The notes: generated by a model not told the origin, from the sequence alone. Positions 19,498-28,548 are shown, counted from the stretch's first letter. The stretch is 53,967 nucleotides of DNA from Saccharospirillaceae bacterium (GCA_021208685.1 JAJOJJ010000040.1:1-53967); one strand, 5' to 3'. Numbers and translations are program-made.

Positions 19498-20289
19498 ATG
19501 AAAAGCCCTTTAGGACTCAGTGCCGATCTACCGGTAATGGATCTGATCACCGAAGCCATTGCTCTTTTGTGGCTAAAACGCAGTGCTGTCATCCGGATGT
19601 TTTTACCGGCAATGCTGATTCTGGCTCTGGTTGACTGGAGCAGTTCAGTTTTTCTGGCCGAGGATGATTACCTGAATAAACTCGTCTTTATTATCGTTTC
19701 AATATTTTTGAGTGTTATGTTTGCCACATCCTGCCACCGTTTTACCCTGCTGCCGAAAGAGCAGTGGGATGCTAATGCGTTGCATGGTATAGGCCGAGAA
19801 GAGTTGCGCTATCTGCTGCGTGGAATATTGCTGGCGGTTATCGCAGTGGTGGTTTTTTTTGGCACCATGCTCTTCGCGATGGTGTTTCTGGGGCAGGAAA
19901 ATGCCTGGCTTGGTGCGGTGATTGCTGTGCTGCCAGCGCTTTATTTCTGGTCCCGGCTTTCCATCACGCTACCAGAGCTGGCTTTGGGGCAGAAAAGTGA
20001 TCTTAAACGCGCCTGGTCATTAAGTGCAGGTAACGGTTCACGACTGGTTCTGGTGGTGTTTATTGCGCCAGTTGTCATGGCGTCACCTTTTTTAGCCTTG
20101 TTTATGCTGGATCATTCAGCGCTGCGTTATCTTGCGGCTTTTGGTACTTATATTACCAGTCTGATCTCGTTGGTAATGCTGTCGTTGTCTTACCGTTTTC
20201 TGCTGGATTTTTACGAGCCAACAACAGAGGCTCCAGCCGCTGAATCTGAGGCGGAAAATAAGTCTGAGACGTCGGGTTTTGATGCCTGA
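19498..20289 (+). CDS. Multi-pass membrane protein of unknown function
   Basis: A 263-residue protein with about six hydrophobic segments (near 34-55, 61-80, 105-130, 136-155, 178-200 and 210-235). A short polar tail is rich in Glu and Ser. I do not recognise the family. There is no catalytic motif; the pattern resembles integral membrane proteins of the DUF-type that lie beside transporters. AAGGAAACAGAA precedes the ATG. It is enclosed by strong terminators on both sides, so it is a single-gene transcript. Confidence 0.8.
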   Translation: MKSPLGLSADLPVMDLITEAIALLWLKRSAVIRMFLPAMLILALVDWSSSVFLAEDDYLNKLVFIIVSIFLSVMFATSCHRFTLLPKEQWDANALHGIGREELRYLLRGILLAVIAVVVFFGTMLFAMVFLGQENAWLGAVIAVLPALYFWSRLSITLPELALGQKSDLKRAWSLSAGNGSRLVLVVFIAPVVMASPFLALFMLDHSALRYLAAFGTYITSLISLVMLSLSYRFLLDFYEPTTEAPAAESEAENKSETSGFDA

Positions 20290-20308
20290 ACAAGAATTAT
20301 GACCAGAT

Positions 20309-20333
20309 AAAACCTGCTGCGGCAGGTTTTTTT
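20309..20333 (+). terminator. Intrinsic terminator
   Basis: Stem AAAACCTGC (20309-20317) with GCAGGTTTT (20322-20330), loop TGCG, T-run to 20333. It ends the transcript of the preceding membrane-protein gene. Confidence 0.9.
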
Positions 20334-20415
20334 ATACCGGTTGCAGATAGCGCAGCCTTTGCGTGTGATGCGATACACAGTAATAATGCCCGTCATGTCA
20401 TAACAGAAAAAGACC

Positions 20416-21468
20416 ATGAGACTCGGCGATATTTCGGTAGCTTATGTAGAATTAATGGCCCGCGCGGTAGAAGAGTGTGGCGCCAGGCCGCAGCCGGTAT
20501 TGGCGCAGTATCAACTGGATGAGATAAAGCTGGCATCACCGGATGCACGCATCAGCATTCCGCGTTTTATGCGTATGGGGCATGCCTGTATTCAGGAATT
20601 TTCACTGCCCTGGCTGGGGCTGGAGATGGGCCGTCTGACATCACCACCGGCGATGGGGCTGGCGGGCTTGCTGGCACAGAGTGCTGCCGATATCCGCAGT
20701 GCCTGCCGGGCGCTGACCGAGTATGAATTATTGTCGAGTTTTAATGCCCGTGGCCGTTCGCAATTTTTGCTGGAAAAGGGCCGCGGAGTGGCGCAGTTTT
20801 ATTCCATCAGCCCATATAACGAATACAACCTGTTTGTTGTCGATTCTGTATTGGCAGGCTGGAATCGTTTTATGCAGTTGCTGAGTGGCCGTAATGATCT
20901 GCTGGCGCGGGTTGAATTCGAATTTTCTGCGCCCTCTTACCGGGAACATTACCCTGATATTTTCCAATGTGAGATTCATTTTGGTGCAATGCGCAATGCG
21001 GTTGTGCTGCATGAATGGGCACTTGATCTGCCGGTTCAGCAGCGTTGCGCATCAACGTATTCCGCGCTGAAGCAACTGGCCGACCGTGAGCTTGAACGGG
21101 TGCGTCTGGGGTTAACCTTCCGTGAGATGACAGAGCGTGCCATTGGTCCTCTGCTGAACGGTCAGACTCCAACACTGGAGCAAGTCGCACAACGGCTTAA
21201 TATGGCCCCGTGGACTGTCAGACGGCGTTTGACTGAGGAAGGTTGCAGTTTTCAGCAGGTTTTAAATGATACACGGCGGGATCTTGCGGTGAGCTATGTG
21301 CGGGATACGTCGCTGACTCTGGGGGAAATCGCCTACGTGTTAGGCTTCGGATCAGCGACGGCATTTCAGCGGGCATTCAAACGCTGGACTGGCGAAGCGC
21401 CAGGGCGTTTCCGTGAACGTGCTGGCAGAGTTTACATTTCTACCGCGTCGTCCACGTCGTCTTCGTAG
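20416..21468 (+). CDS. AraC-family regulator with arabinose-binding-like N-terminal domain
   Basis: A 350-residue transcription factor. The N-terminal part (about 20-200) has the all-alpha layout of the PF12625 type (LVSPDARI-like start, EMGRLTSPPAMGLAGLLAQS). The C-terminal HTH_18 domain contains TLEQVAQRLNMAPWTVRRRLTEEG as the first helix-turn-helix and LTLGEIAYVLGFGSATAFQRAFKRWTG as the second. Relatives respond to small carbon compounds and often control nearby catabolic genes; the effector here is unknown. The last eleven residues (YISTASSTSSS) lie past the usual domain end and overlap a small gene on the other strand. It may regulate the MMPL unit upstream or the small ORF, but nothing in the sequence shows which. 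Confidence 0.93.
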   Translation: MRLGDISVAYVELMARAVEECGARPQPVLAQYQLDEIKLASPDARISIPRFMRMGHACIQEFSLPWLGLEMGRLTSPPAMGLAGLLAQSAADIRSACRALTEYELLSSFNARGRSQFLLEKGRGVAQFYSISPYNEYNLFVVDSVLAGWNRFMQLLSGRNDLLARVEFEFSAPSYREHYPDIFQCEIHFGAMRNAVVLHEWALDLPVQQRCASTYSALKQLADRELERVRLGLTFREMTERAIGPLLNGQTPTLEQVAQRLNMAPWTVRRRLTEEGCSFQQVLNDTRRDLAVSYVRDTSLTLGEIAYVLGFGSATAFQRAFKRWTGEAPGRFRERAGRVYISTASSTSSS

Positions 21469-21512
21469 TCGTCAAAACCGACGTCCAGAAGATCTTCGAT
21501 GTAGTCAGACAT
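21432..21512 (-). CDS. Candidate 26-residue acidic peptide
   Basis: The minus strand encodes MSDYIEDLLDVGF followed by DDYEDDVDDAVEM and a stop. Thirteen of 26 residues are Asp or Glu. GGAGG lies 5 bases before the ATG, and 36 bases of leader separate the ATG from the predicted start of a sigma-54-type promoter at 21559-21574. The 3' part overlaps the end of the convergent AraC gene by 37 bases. I do not recognise the peptide. The acidic composition could partly mirror the Ser-codon run of AraC on the other strand, so it needs expression or conservation evidence. Confidence 0.5.
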   Translation of the reverse strand: MSDYIEDLLDVGFDDYEDDVDDAVEM

Positions 21513-21558
21513 AACTACCTCCATGTGCAGGATTATTGTTTTTGGTCGTTTTACGTTA

Positions 21559-21574
21559 AGCACACCCTGTGCCA
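21559..21574 (-). promoter_or_regulatory. Sigma-54-like promoter ahead of the acidic peptide
   Basis: On the minus strand, TGGCACAGGGTGTGCT matches the -24/-12 consensus TGGCACG-N4-TTGCW. The GG and GC doublets are separated by exactly ten bases, and only one core base of the -12 element differs. The expected start is near 21548. The remaining 250 bases up to the tRNA genes hold no other feature I can name. Confidence 0.5.
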
Positions 21575-21831
21575 GAACGTACACCACTTGCATGTCGCCA
21601 TTCAGGCAGGAAACAGACGTTAAAGTTCCCTTGCTCAGATTATTCAGCGCTAAAGCAGGCGTAAGTTAATTCTGTACTGTTACAGCAAGATGAAACCGAT
21701 ATAGACAAAGAAAGGCAAATCAGAAAGGAGACGTGCAAATCGGGCGGTGAAAATCGGAGGATCTTTCAATAACCAGATGTTTGCCTGAACAAAACACTGG
21801 CCGGTACAGCTAAGGTAAAACGTATTTAAAA

Positions 21832-21908
21832 TGGCGGACTGGACGGGGCTCGAACCCGCGACCCCCGGCGTGACAGGCCGGTATTCTAACCAACTGAACT
21901 ACCAGTCC
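21832..21908 (-). tRNA. tRNA-Asp (GTC)
   Basis: A 77-base cloverleaf on the minus strand: acceptor GGACTGG pairs with CCAGTCC, discriminator G and encoded CCA. The D-loop sequence GTTCAGTTGGTTAGAAT and the anticodon loop CCTGTCACG give GTC. The sequence is very close to E. coli tRNA-Asp. It is the last of four tRNA genes in one transcript. Confidence 0.97.
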
Positions 21909-21946
21909 GCTGTTATCAATCTGAAAGAGCGCGTCTTTAAGACTGA

Positions 21947-22022
21947 TGGTGGGTGATGACGGGATCGAACCGCCGACCCTCTGCTTGTAAGGCAGATGCT
22001 CTCCCAGCTGAGCTAATCACCC
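21947..22022 (-). tRNA. tRNA-Val (TAC)
   Basis: A 76-base cloverleaf on the minus strand. Acceptor GGGTGAT pairs with ATCACCC, discriminator A, encoded CCA. The anticodon loop CTTACAA gives TAC. It is nearly the same as E. coli tRNA-Val(UAC). Confidence 0.97.
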
Positions 22023-22038
22023 AAAACAGTATGAAAAA

Positions 22039-22115
22039 TGGCGGACTGGACGGGGCTCGAACCCGCGACCCCCGGCGTGACAGGCCGGTATTCTAACCAA
22101 CTGAACTACCAGTCC
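22039..22115 (-). tRNA. tRNA-Asp (GTC), second copy
   Basis: The same gene as at 21832-21908 as far as I can read it, with encoded CCA. It lies 16 bases from the tRNA-Val downstream. Confidence 0.97.
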
Positions 22116-22158
22116 ATATTTTCATACAACCCTTACGGGTTATTCACATTTGCAGCGT

Positions 22159-22234
22159 TGGTGGGTGATGACGGGATCGAACCGCCGACCCTCTGCTTGT
22201 AAGGCAGATGCTCTCCCAGCTGAGCTAATCACCC
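22159..22234 (-). tRNA. tRNA-Val (TAC), second copy
   Basis: The same gene as at 21947-22022. It is the first gene of the array, with the promoter 19 bases upstream. The tail of this tRNA region contains a false open frame on the plus strand, listed among the rejected items. Confidence 0.97.
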
Positions 22235-22252
22235 CCTGCAAAGTGAGTGGGC

Positions 22253-22280
22253 ATTCTACTCATGCGGATCTTTATGTCAA
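22253..22280 (-). promoter_or_regulatory. Sigma-70 promoter of the tRNA array
   Basis: TTGACA (22280-22275) and TAGAAT (22258-22253) are 16 bases apart, near the full consensus. A GC-rich discriminator (GCCCAC) follows, as in stringently controlled stable-RNA promoters. Confidence 0.85.
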
Positions 22281-22383
22281 CGCTAATTTTCAGATTTTTT
22301 TGATTTTTTTCAGTAACTTGCAGAAATTCTTTAAAAAATTGGCCGGTGTCCGGAATGACACCAACCAATTGGATAAAGCCTGA

Positions 22384-25300
22384 TCAGACAGAGGATTTAA
22401 TACCGTTTTCACTGAGCACGGGCATTTCCCGGGTCTGGAGGTGACGCTTTTCCCCCAGAACCAGCAGGCATGGCGTCAGAATCAGTGTCAGTACCGTGGC
22501 AAAGGTCAGGCCGCCGGCAATGGCGGTCGATAATTGTGTCCACCACTGCGAGGACGGAGCGCCCACGGTAAAGTGCTGATTGAGCAGGTCGATATTCCAC
22601 TGCATCACCATCGGCAGCAGGCCTACGACGGTGGTGACCGCCGTCAGCAGCACGGGACGCAAGCGCTGAGCGCCGGTGCGCAGGGCGGCATCCACCGGGT
22701 TAAGTCCCTGACGGATGAGCACGTTGTAGGTGTCGATCAGGACGATGTTGTTATTGACCACAATACCGGCCAGGGCGATGACCCCTACACCACTCATCAC
22801 GATGCCAAACGGCTCGCCGCGGATCATCAGTCCAATCAGCACGCCGACAATGGACAGGATGATGGCGCTCATAATCAGACCGGCCTGATAGAAGCTGTTG
22901 AACTGAGTCACCAGAATGGTGGCCATCAGGAACAGGGCTATGCCAAACGCTTTACCAAGGAACGCGCCGGTTTCGCCCATTTGCTCAAAGTCGCCCCGGA
23001 AGCGCGGTTCGACACCGGCACCGCGCCAGTCGAGGTCTTTGATTTTTTCACTGAGCTGCTGAATCTTTTCCGTTGCGTTGACGCCTTCAGTGACGTTGGC
23101 GGTTAAACGATAGCGACGCTTGCCATCAATTCGCACAATGTCACCGGATTTGGCTACGGCGTTACGCTGCATGAAGTTGCTGACCGGTACCAGCCCATAG
23201 GGTGTGCTGATATTAAAGGCTTCGAACTGGTCGATGCTGCGGGTCTGCAGTGGATAGCGCAGCAGAATCTCGACTTCGTCATCGCTGAAGTCTGGCTGGA
23301 AGGTTCCGACTTTCTGGCCGCCGGTAATCATGCGGATCATCGCACCGGTACTGGCGATATCCGTGCCGTAGCGGGTGGCTTCTTCACGGTCAATCTGCAG
23401 CTGCCATTCAATGCCTTCCAGTGGCCGGTCATCGCGAATGTCTTTCAGCTCCGGGTCCGCCGCGAAGATGGCTTTGACTTCTTCCAGTAATGGCACCATG
23501 GCTTCATTGCTGGCGGCGGTAAATTGCAGCTGAATATCGGCTCCTGCAGCGGGACCTCCCTGTTTCTTCTGGGTTTCGATGATGATGCCGGCAATATCGG
23601 CAGTGCGGTGTTCGATATCGGCCAGAATCTGATTGGCGGAGCGACGGTGTTCCCAGTTCACCAGTTCAAGCTGAATGCGGCCGATGACATCGGCGGCGGA
23701 ATCCGAGGGCGCTTTGACAAAGGTAGCCGTGTAGAGCGACTGGATTTCTGCCATATCGAAGATGCGTTTTTCGACCTGCTGTACCAGTGCTTCACGTTCC
23801 AGCAGTGACAGATTACCGCGGGCGCGGACATCGACCATGCCGATGTCGGCATCCACATCCGGGAAAAATTCAACACCGTGGCCCAGTGCGCCATACAAAA
23901 CGAAGGAACTGATCAGCGCGGCAATGGCCATGCCCAGCACCTGCAGCGGGTATTTGAGCGCTTTCGACAGCAGGCGCACATAGCCGCCGGTAAAGCCTTT
24001 CAGTTCGTCGAAGCGACCCTGTTCAGCGGCTTCGATGGCGCTCAGGGCTCCGGTGTTATGGTGGCCGTCTTTTCCCATCACCGCGCCAATGGTCGGCACC
24101 ACGATGAGCGCCATAATCAGTGAGGCGCTGAGAGTGTAGAGCAGGGTCAGCGGCAGGAATTTCATAAATTCGCCGGTAGTGCCTGGCCAGAACAGGAGTG
24201 GCAGAAAAACCGCCAGTGTGGTGGCGGTTGAAGCGATAATCGGCCAGGCCATGCGCTTGGCGGCCTCGCTGTATGCCTGCCATTTATTTGCGCCTTCGGC
24301 CAGACGGCGATCAGCAAATTCGGTGACAACAATCGCACCGTCGACCAACATGCCGACGGACAGAATCAGCGAGAACAGCACCACCATATTGAGGGTGTAG
24401 CCTGTCATGCTGAGTACAATCAGGGCCATGAGGAAGGCTCCGGGGATGGCCATGCCCACCATCAGAGAGCTGCGCAGTCCGAGGCTGCCAAGCACCAGGA
24501 TCATCACCAGTAATGTCGCCACCAGAACGTTATTGAACAGGTCGTTGAGCATTTCCTGGATCTGTACGGATTCGTCCTGGGTCACGCCCACATCGATGCC
24601 AGCCGGCCAGTAAGGCTTTACTTCATGAATGATGCCTTTTACCTGATCCAGGGTGTCGATGATGTTGGAACCAATGCGCTTTTTGATCTCCAGCGTGACC
24701 GCGGGCTTTCCATTCACCCGTGCGGCATTTTTACGGTCTTTGTAAGCCAGGCGGCCGACGGCAATATCCTGAAACAGTACAACGGTGTCGCCATCCGCTT
24801 TGACTGGCAGTTTGAGAATATCGGGTATGTTTTCAATCAGACCGGGCACTTTAACGCCAAAACGTCCGGCGCCGGTATCGAGGTCTTCACTGGCGACCAG
24901 CTGATTGTTGTTGCCGACCAGGCGTGCCAGATCGTTGAACGACAGGTTGTAGTTATCCATGCGCGCCGGATCGACGATGATCTCGGCGATTTCGTCGCGC
25001 TTACCCTGAATGGTGGCTTCCAGCACGCCGGGCAGGGCTTCGAGACGATCCTGCAGATCTTCGGCCACGGCATAGAGCGCTGATTCATTCACTTCGCCGG
25101 ACAGTGTGACCACCATCACCGGGAACAGCGCCACGTTGATTTCTTTGACTTTGGGTTCTTTGCTGTCCGTGGGCAGCTCGCCTTTGGCGTCATCAACCTT
25201 TTGCCGTACATCCAGCAACGCCTGATCGATGTTGACGTCGGTGTAGAATTCCAGGGTGATCGACAGGTGGCCGCTGGTGGCGGTGGACACCATTTCCTTC

Positions 25301-25533
25301 AGTCCGTCGATGGAGCGCAGCTCTTTTTCCAGCGGCTTATAAATCAGGGCATCGGCATCTTCCGGTGAAATTCCATCATGTACTACTGAGACATAAACGA
25401 AAGGAACGGTAATGTCCGGATTACTTTCTTTCGGAATCGTGATGAGGGTGGTGATACCAATCAGTGCGATCAGGCAAAACAGCATCAGTACCGTACGCGA
25501 GCGCTGCAGGGATGCATCAATGAATGAATTCAT
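22384..25533 (-). CDS. RND efflux pump inner-membrane permease
   Basis: This 1049-residue transporter belongs to the AcrB/MexB/CusA superfamily. The N-terminus (MNSFIDASLQRSRTVLMLF) enters the first membrane segment. Periplasmic porter loops follow (about 35-330), then six segments with GMLVDGAIVVTEFADRR, which holds the proton-relay Asp region. A second porter region and a final block contain VVNNNIVLIDTYN and GAQRLRPVLLTAVTTVVGLLP. Length is normal. It exports drugs, solvents or metals. The absence of the copper/silver methionine motifs argues for organic substrates, but not strongly. It lies 3 bases after the adaptor gene on the same strand. No outer-membrane channel gene is present, so it probably uses a TolC from elsewhere. 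Confidence 0.95.
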   Translation of the reverse strand: MNSFIDASLQRSRTVLMLFCLIALIGITTLITIPKESNPDITVPFVYVSVVHDGISPEDADALIYKPLEKELRSIDGLKEMVSTATSGHLSITLEFYTDVNIDQALLDVRQKVDDAKGELPTDSKEPKVKEINVALFPVMVVTLSGEVNESALYAVAEDLQDRLEALPGVLEATIQGKRDEIAEIIVDPARMDNYNLSFNDLARLVGNNNQLVASEDLDTGAGRFGVKVPGLIENIPDILKLPVKADGDTVVLFQDIAVGRLAYKDRKNAARVNGKPAVTLEIKKRIGSNIIDTLDQVKGIIHEVKPYWPAGIDVGVTQDESVQIQEMLNDLFNNVLVATLLVMILVLGSLGLRSSLMVGMAIPGAFLMALIVLSMTGYTLNMVVLFSLILSVGMLVDGAIVVTEFADRRLAEGANKWQAYSEAAKRMAWPIIASTATTLAVFLPLLFWPGTTGEFMKFLPLTLLYTLSASLIMALIVVPTIGAVMGKDGHHNTGALSAIEAAEQGRFDELKGFTGGYVRLLSKALKYPLQVLGMAIAALISSFVLYGALGHGVEFFPDVDADIGMVDVRARGNLSLLEREALVQQVEKRIFDMAEIQSLYTATFVKAPSDSAADVIGRIQLELVNWEHRRSANQILADIEHRTADIAGIIIETQKKQGGPAAGADIQLQFTAASNEAMVPLLEEVKAIFAADPELKDIRDDRPLEGIEWQLQIDREEATRYGTDIASTGAMIRMITGGQKVGTFQPDFSDDEVEILLRYPLQTRSIDQFEAFNISTPYGLVPVSNFMQRNAVAKSGDIVRIDGKRRYRLTANVTEGVNATEKIQQLSEKIKDLDWRGAGVEPRFRGDFEQMGETGAFLGKAFGIALFLMATILVTQFNSFYQAGLIMSAIILSIVGVLIGLMIRGEPFGIVMSGVGVIALAGIVVNNNIVLIDTYNVLIRQGLNPVDAALRTGAQRLRPVLLTAVTTVVGLLPMVMQWNIDLLNQHFTVGAPSSQWWTQLSTAIAGGLTFATVLTLILTPCLLVLGEKRHLQTREMPVLSENGIKSSV

Positions 25534-25536
25534 GCG

Positions 25537-26676
25537 TTACCCCGCACTTAAAACAGTGGCGTCAGCGTCACTTGCGGGCGCATCTGGCTGCGCACTGATC
25601 TCGGTGTCTTGCATATAGACAGGCTCAACCTGCTGACCGTATTCAACAAATCCCTGTCCGACGGTGATGATGTTGGCTTCAGAACCCAGACCATAAACCC
25701 AGATGCCTTTGTTATCGGCTTTCAACAGGTTTACGCCGCGGAATACAACGCGGTTCTGTTCGTCGATACCTTTCAGGCCCAAATGGCCTTCGTCATCAAG
25801 AATCAGCAGCGACGGAGAAATAAAGTAGGCGTAGGTCGCCGGTTGCGGAATATGCAGTTTGGCGGTCAGGCCACTGGTCATGCTGCCGCCGGGGTTGGTG
25901 ATTTCCAGCTCCAGCGGGAAGGTGCGGGTTTTGGCATCGGCTTCGGCGGCGATAAAACGTACCCGGCCATCAACGCGATCGCCGTTGATCAGCTCAGCAT
26001 AACCGGCGTCGCCGATGTTGATGTCGGCGGCGTCGCGTTCAGACACCTGGCCTTTAATCAGAAACGGGGTGAAATCGAGTATGGTCAGTAAAGGAGAGCT
26101 GTCTTTAACAAAATCGCCGATTTCAACCAGCCGCTGGTCAATAATACCGGCAAAGGGGGCACGGATTCTGGTGGCGTTCAGCTGGATTCGGGCGTTGGTG
26201 AGCTCGGCTTCAGCGTTGGCCAGTGCGGTAGCGGCCTGAGCGAGTTGCGACTCGTTGGCCAGACCACGTTCGTTAAGCTGGCGGGCGCTGCGGGCCTCAA
26301 GCTGGCGTTGCTGCAGATTGGCTTCCGCCTGTTTAACCCGCGCCGGCCAGTCGCGCGCGTCCAGCTCCAGCAACAGTTCGCCTTCTTTAACCGCAGCCCC
26401 TTTATCTTTATGCACAGCGATGACGGTGCCGCGGATTTCGGATTTCAGTTCAACCCTGCGGTTGGCGGCTGTATGGGCTGAAATGGTGATGTCGCGGTTG
26501 ACCAGTTCACCTTTCATCCGTTCAACCTGTACCCGGGTAAGGCCGCTGTCCATGACCAGCGGGCGGGGATTTTCAAAGGGCGTGTCGGCGGAAAATGAAC
26601 CTGCTCCCATCCAGATGAGTAAGGCCAGAGCGATGATCAGAGCGGCAATATGTCCCTGATTCAGATGTATTGTCAT
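25537..26676 (-). CDS. RND periplasmic adaptor (membrane fusion protein)
   Basis: A 379-residue adaptor that links the permease to an outer-membrane channel. Residues 10-30 are an N-terminal membrane anchor/signal segment (AALIIALALLIWMGAGSFSA). The lipoyl-like half motifs are visible: SEIRGTVIAVHKDKGAAVKEGELLLELD and, after the coiled coil (about 115-175, rich in Ala, Gln and Arg), IRAPFAGIIDQRLVEIGDFV. The beta-barrel domain then follows. It is the first gene of the efflux operon. The 225-base gap to the divergent uup gene holds a candidate repressor site. Confidence 0.94.
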   Translation of the reverse strand: MTIHLNQGHIAALIIALALLIWMGAGSFSADTPFENPRPLVMDSGLTRVQVERMKGELVNRDITISAHTAANRRVELKSEIRGTVIAVHKDKGAAVKEGELLLELDARDWPARVKQAEANLQQRQLEARSARQLNERGLANESQLAQAATALANAEAELTNARIQLNATRIRAPFAGIIDQRLVEIGDFVKDSSPLLTILDFTPFLIKGQVSERDAADINIGDAGYAELINGDRVDGRVRFIAAEADAKTRTFPLELEITNPGGSMTSGLTAKLHIPQPATYAYFISPSLLILDDEGHLGLKGIDEQNRVVFRGVNLLKADNKGIWVYGLGSEANIITVGQGFVEYGQQVEPVYMQDTEISAQPDAPASDADATVLSAG

Positions 26677-26766
26677 TATTATGTACCGGTTATGAGAACG
26701 AAATGCACAAAAGGCAACGCAGCTGTTTAACGGTTGCCGCGAACAGATGCAATAGTATTACTTACA

Positions 26767-26785
26767 AGTCTATTTAAAACAGACT
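26767..26785. promoter_or_regulatory. Candidate operator of the efflux operon
   Basis: AGTCT-N9-AGACT, a short inverted repeat in an A/T-rich segment, lies 91 bases upstream of the adaptor start and within the shared intergenic gap. TetR-type repressors use such sites for RND pumps, but no regulator gene is adjacent. Confidence 0.25.
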
Positions 26786-26901
26786 GTCTTTTATTTGATA
26801 CGAATGTTCGCTTTTCTGTCAGGCCGCCTTATCCCGCACTTGGATGGGACATCCTCATGTATACTGTCGGCCTTTTCTCAGGCGGTAAGGTTTAAGGCAA
26901 C

Positions 26902-28548
26902 ATGGTATTAGTGCGTTTGAAACAGGCTGAGCTGGCGTTCGGCGATCACGTTCTGCTCGATAAAGTCGATCTGGATATCCAAAGCGGCGAGCGGCTGTGT
27001 GTGGTTGGCCGCAATGGCGAGGGTAAATCGACGCTGCTGAAAATTCTTAACCGTCAGGTTCAGCCGGATGATGGTCGCGTGGAGTACCGTGATCTGCTGC
27101 GGGTCAGTGCGTTACAGCAGGAGCTGCCGCAGACGACGCATACTCCGGTCTATGATGTGATTGCCGAGGGACTGGGAGATGTTGGTCAGGCGATTGCCCG
27201 CTATCACGATGAAAGCGCCAAAGGCGCTGACGCCGATCTGAAAAAACTTGAGCAACTCCAAACCCGCATTGAAGCAGCAGATGGCTGGCGCTGGCAGCAG
27301 AAAGTGGAATCCATCATCCAGAAACTGAATCTGCCGGGTGAAGCCATGTTTTCTGAATTGTCCGGTGGCTGGCAGCGTCGGGTAATGCTGGCCCGGGCTT
27401 TAGTCGTTGAGCCGGATCTGTTGATTCTCGATGAACCGACCAACCATATGGACGTGGCCACCATCGAATGGCTGGAAGAGCAACTCAAACAATTTAATGG
27501 CGCGCTGGTCTTTATCAGCCACGACCGGGCATTTGTACAGAACCTGGCGACCCGCATTGTTGAACTTGATCGTGGTCATCTGTATCAGTGGCAGGGCGAT
27601 TATCTGAGTTTTGTTGAATACCGCGAAAAGCGTCTGGAAGACGAGGCCACTCAGAACGCTTTATTTGATAAACGCCTGAGTGAAGAGGAAAAGTGGATCC
27701 GTCAGGGCGTTAAAGCCCGCCGTACGCGTAACGAAGGCCGGGTTGAGCGGCTGAAAGAAATGCGCAAAGAACGCAAGGCCCGACGCGAAGTACAGGGCAG
27801 TGCCAACATCAGCATGAATGCGGCGGAGTCTTCCGGTAAGCAGGTATTTGAAATCGAACACCTGACTTACGCCTGGAAAGACGTCCTGCAGGTGAACGAT
27901 TTTTCCACCACCGTGATGCGCGGAGACCGGATCGGTCTGGTCGGGCCCAATGGTGTAGGCAAGAGTACGCTGCTGAAATTATTGCTGGGCAAACTTGAGC
28001 CGCAATCCGGCACCATTAAGTGCGGTACCCGACTTGAGGTTGCTTATTTTGATCAGGCGCGGCATCAGCTGGACGAAGAAAAATCCATCGCCGATAACGT
28101 CGCCGATGGTAAAGATCAAGTCGAAGTGAATGGCCAGAGCCGTCATATTATCGGCTATCTGGGAGACTTTCTGTTTGCTCCGGCGCGGGCACGTACACCG
28201 GTTAAAGCTTTGTCAGGTGGTGAGCGTAACCGCGTGCTGCTGGCCAAATTATTCCTGAAACCCTGCAACCTGCTGGTGATGGACGAGCCAACCAACGATC
28301 TGGACGTGGAAACCCTGGAACTTCTGGAAGAGCGCCTGATGGAATACAAGGCCACGCTGCTGCTGGTCAGCCACGACCGTGCTTTTATCGATAACGTCGT
28401 GACGCAATTGTGGGTGTTTGGTGAAAACGGCGTCATCGACGAGCAGGTCGGTGGATATTCCGACTGGCAGGAGCGTATGAAAGCCCGTGCTGCAGCCGGC
28501 AGCAGTGTGCCAGTGGCGTCGAATGCAAAACCGGACAAAAAAAGATGA
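26902..28548 (+). CDS. uup: Uup-type ABC-F ATPase, C-terminus lost by frameshift
   Basis: An ABC-F protein with two ATPase cassettes and no membrane domain. First cassette: Walker A GRNGEGKSTLLK, signature ELSGGWQRRVMLARAL, Walker B LLILDEPTNHMD. Second cassette: GPNGVGKSTLLK, signature ALSGGERNRVLLAKL, Walker B LLVMDEPTNDLD. The linker has the basic ABC-F pattern (KWIRQGVKARRTRNEGRVERL). Uup proteins act on stalled replication or recombination intermediates and bind DNA or ribosomes; the detachable C-terminal coiled coil binds DNA. Here the frame ends at TGA 28546 right after the run AAAAAAA at 28537-28543. With six A it would continue into the coiled coil. As written the product is 548 residues. 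Confidence 0.9.
   Translation: MVLVRLKQAELAFGDHVLLDKVDLDIQSGERLCVVGRNGEGKSTLLKILNRQVQPDDGRVEYRDLLRVSALQQELPQTTHTPVYDVIAEGLGDVGQAIARYHDESAKGADADLKKLEQLQTRIEAADGWRWQQKVESIIQKLNLPGEAMFSELSGGWQRRVMLARALVVEPDLLILDEPTNHMDVATIEWLEEQLKQFNGALVFISHDRAFVQNLATRIVELDRGHLYQWQGDYLSFVEYREKRLEDEATQNALFDKRLSEEEKWIRQGVKARRTRNEGRVERLKEMRKERKARREVQGSANISMNAAESSGKQVFEIEHLTYAWKDVLQVNDFSTTVMRGDRIGLVGPNGVGKSTLLKLLLGKLEPQSGTIKCGTRLEVAYFDQARHQLDEEKSIADNVADGKDQVEVNGQSRHIIGYLGDFLFAPARARTPVKALSGGERNRVLLAKLFLKPCNLLVMDEPTNDLDVETLELLEERLMEYKATLLLVSHDRAFIDNVVTQLWVFGENGVIDEQVGGYSDWQERMKARAAAGSSVPVASNAKPDKKR

Noticed and set aside
22150-22383. Plus-strand ORF starting MQRWWVMTGSNRRPSACKADALP
   Set aside because: It is the reverse complement of the tRNA-Val gene. 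This false protein is a well-known annotation artefact.
28537-28548. Programmed -1 frameshift in uup
   Set aside because: The A-run is not in the phase of a canonical slippery heptamer and a +1 shift would be needed, so an indel is more likely.
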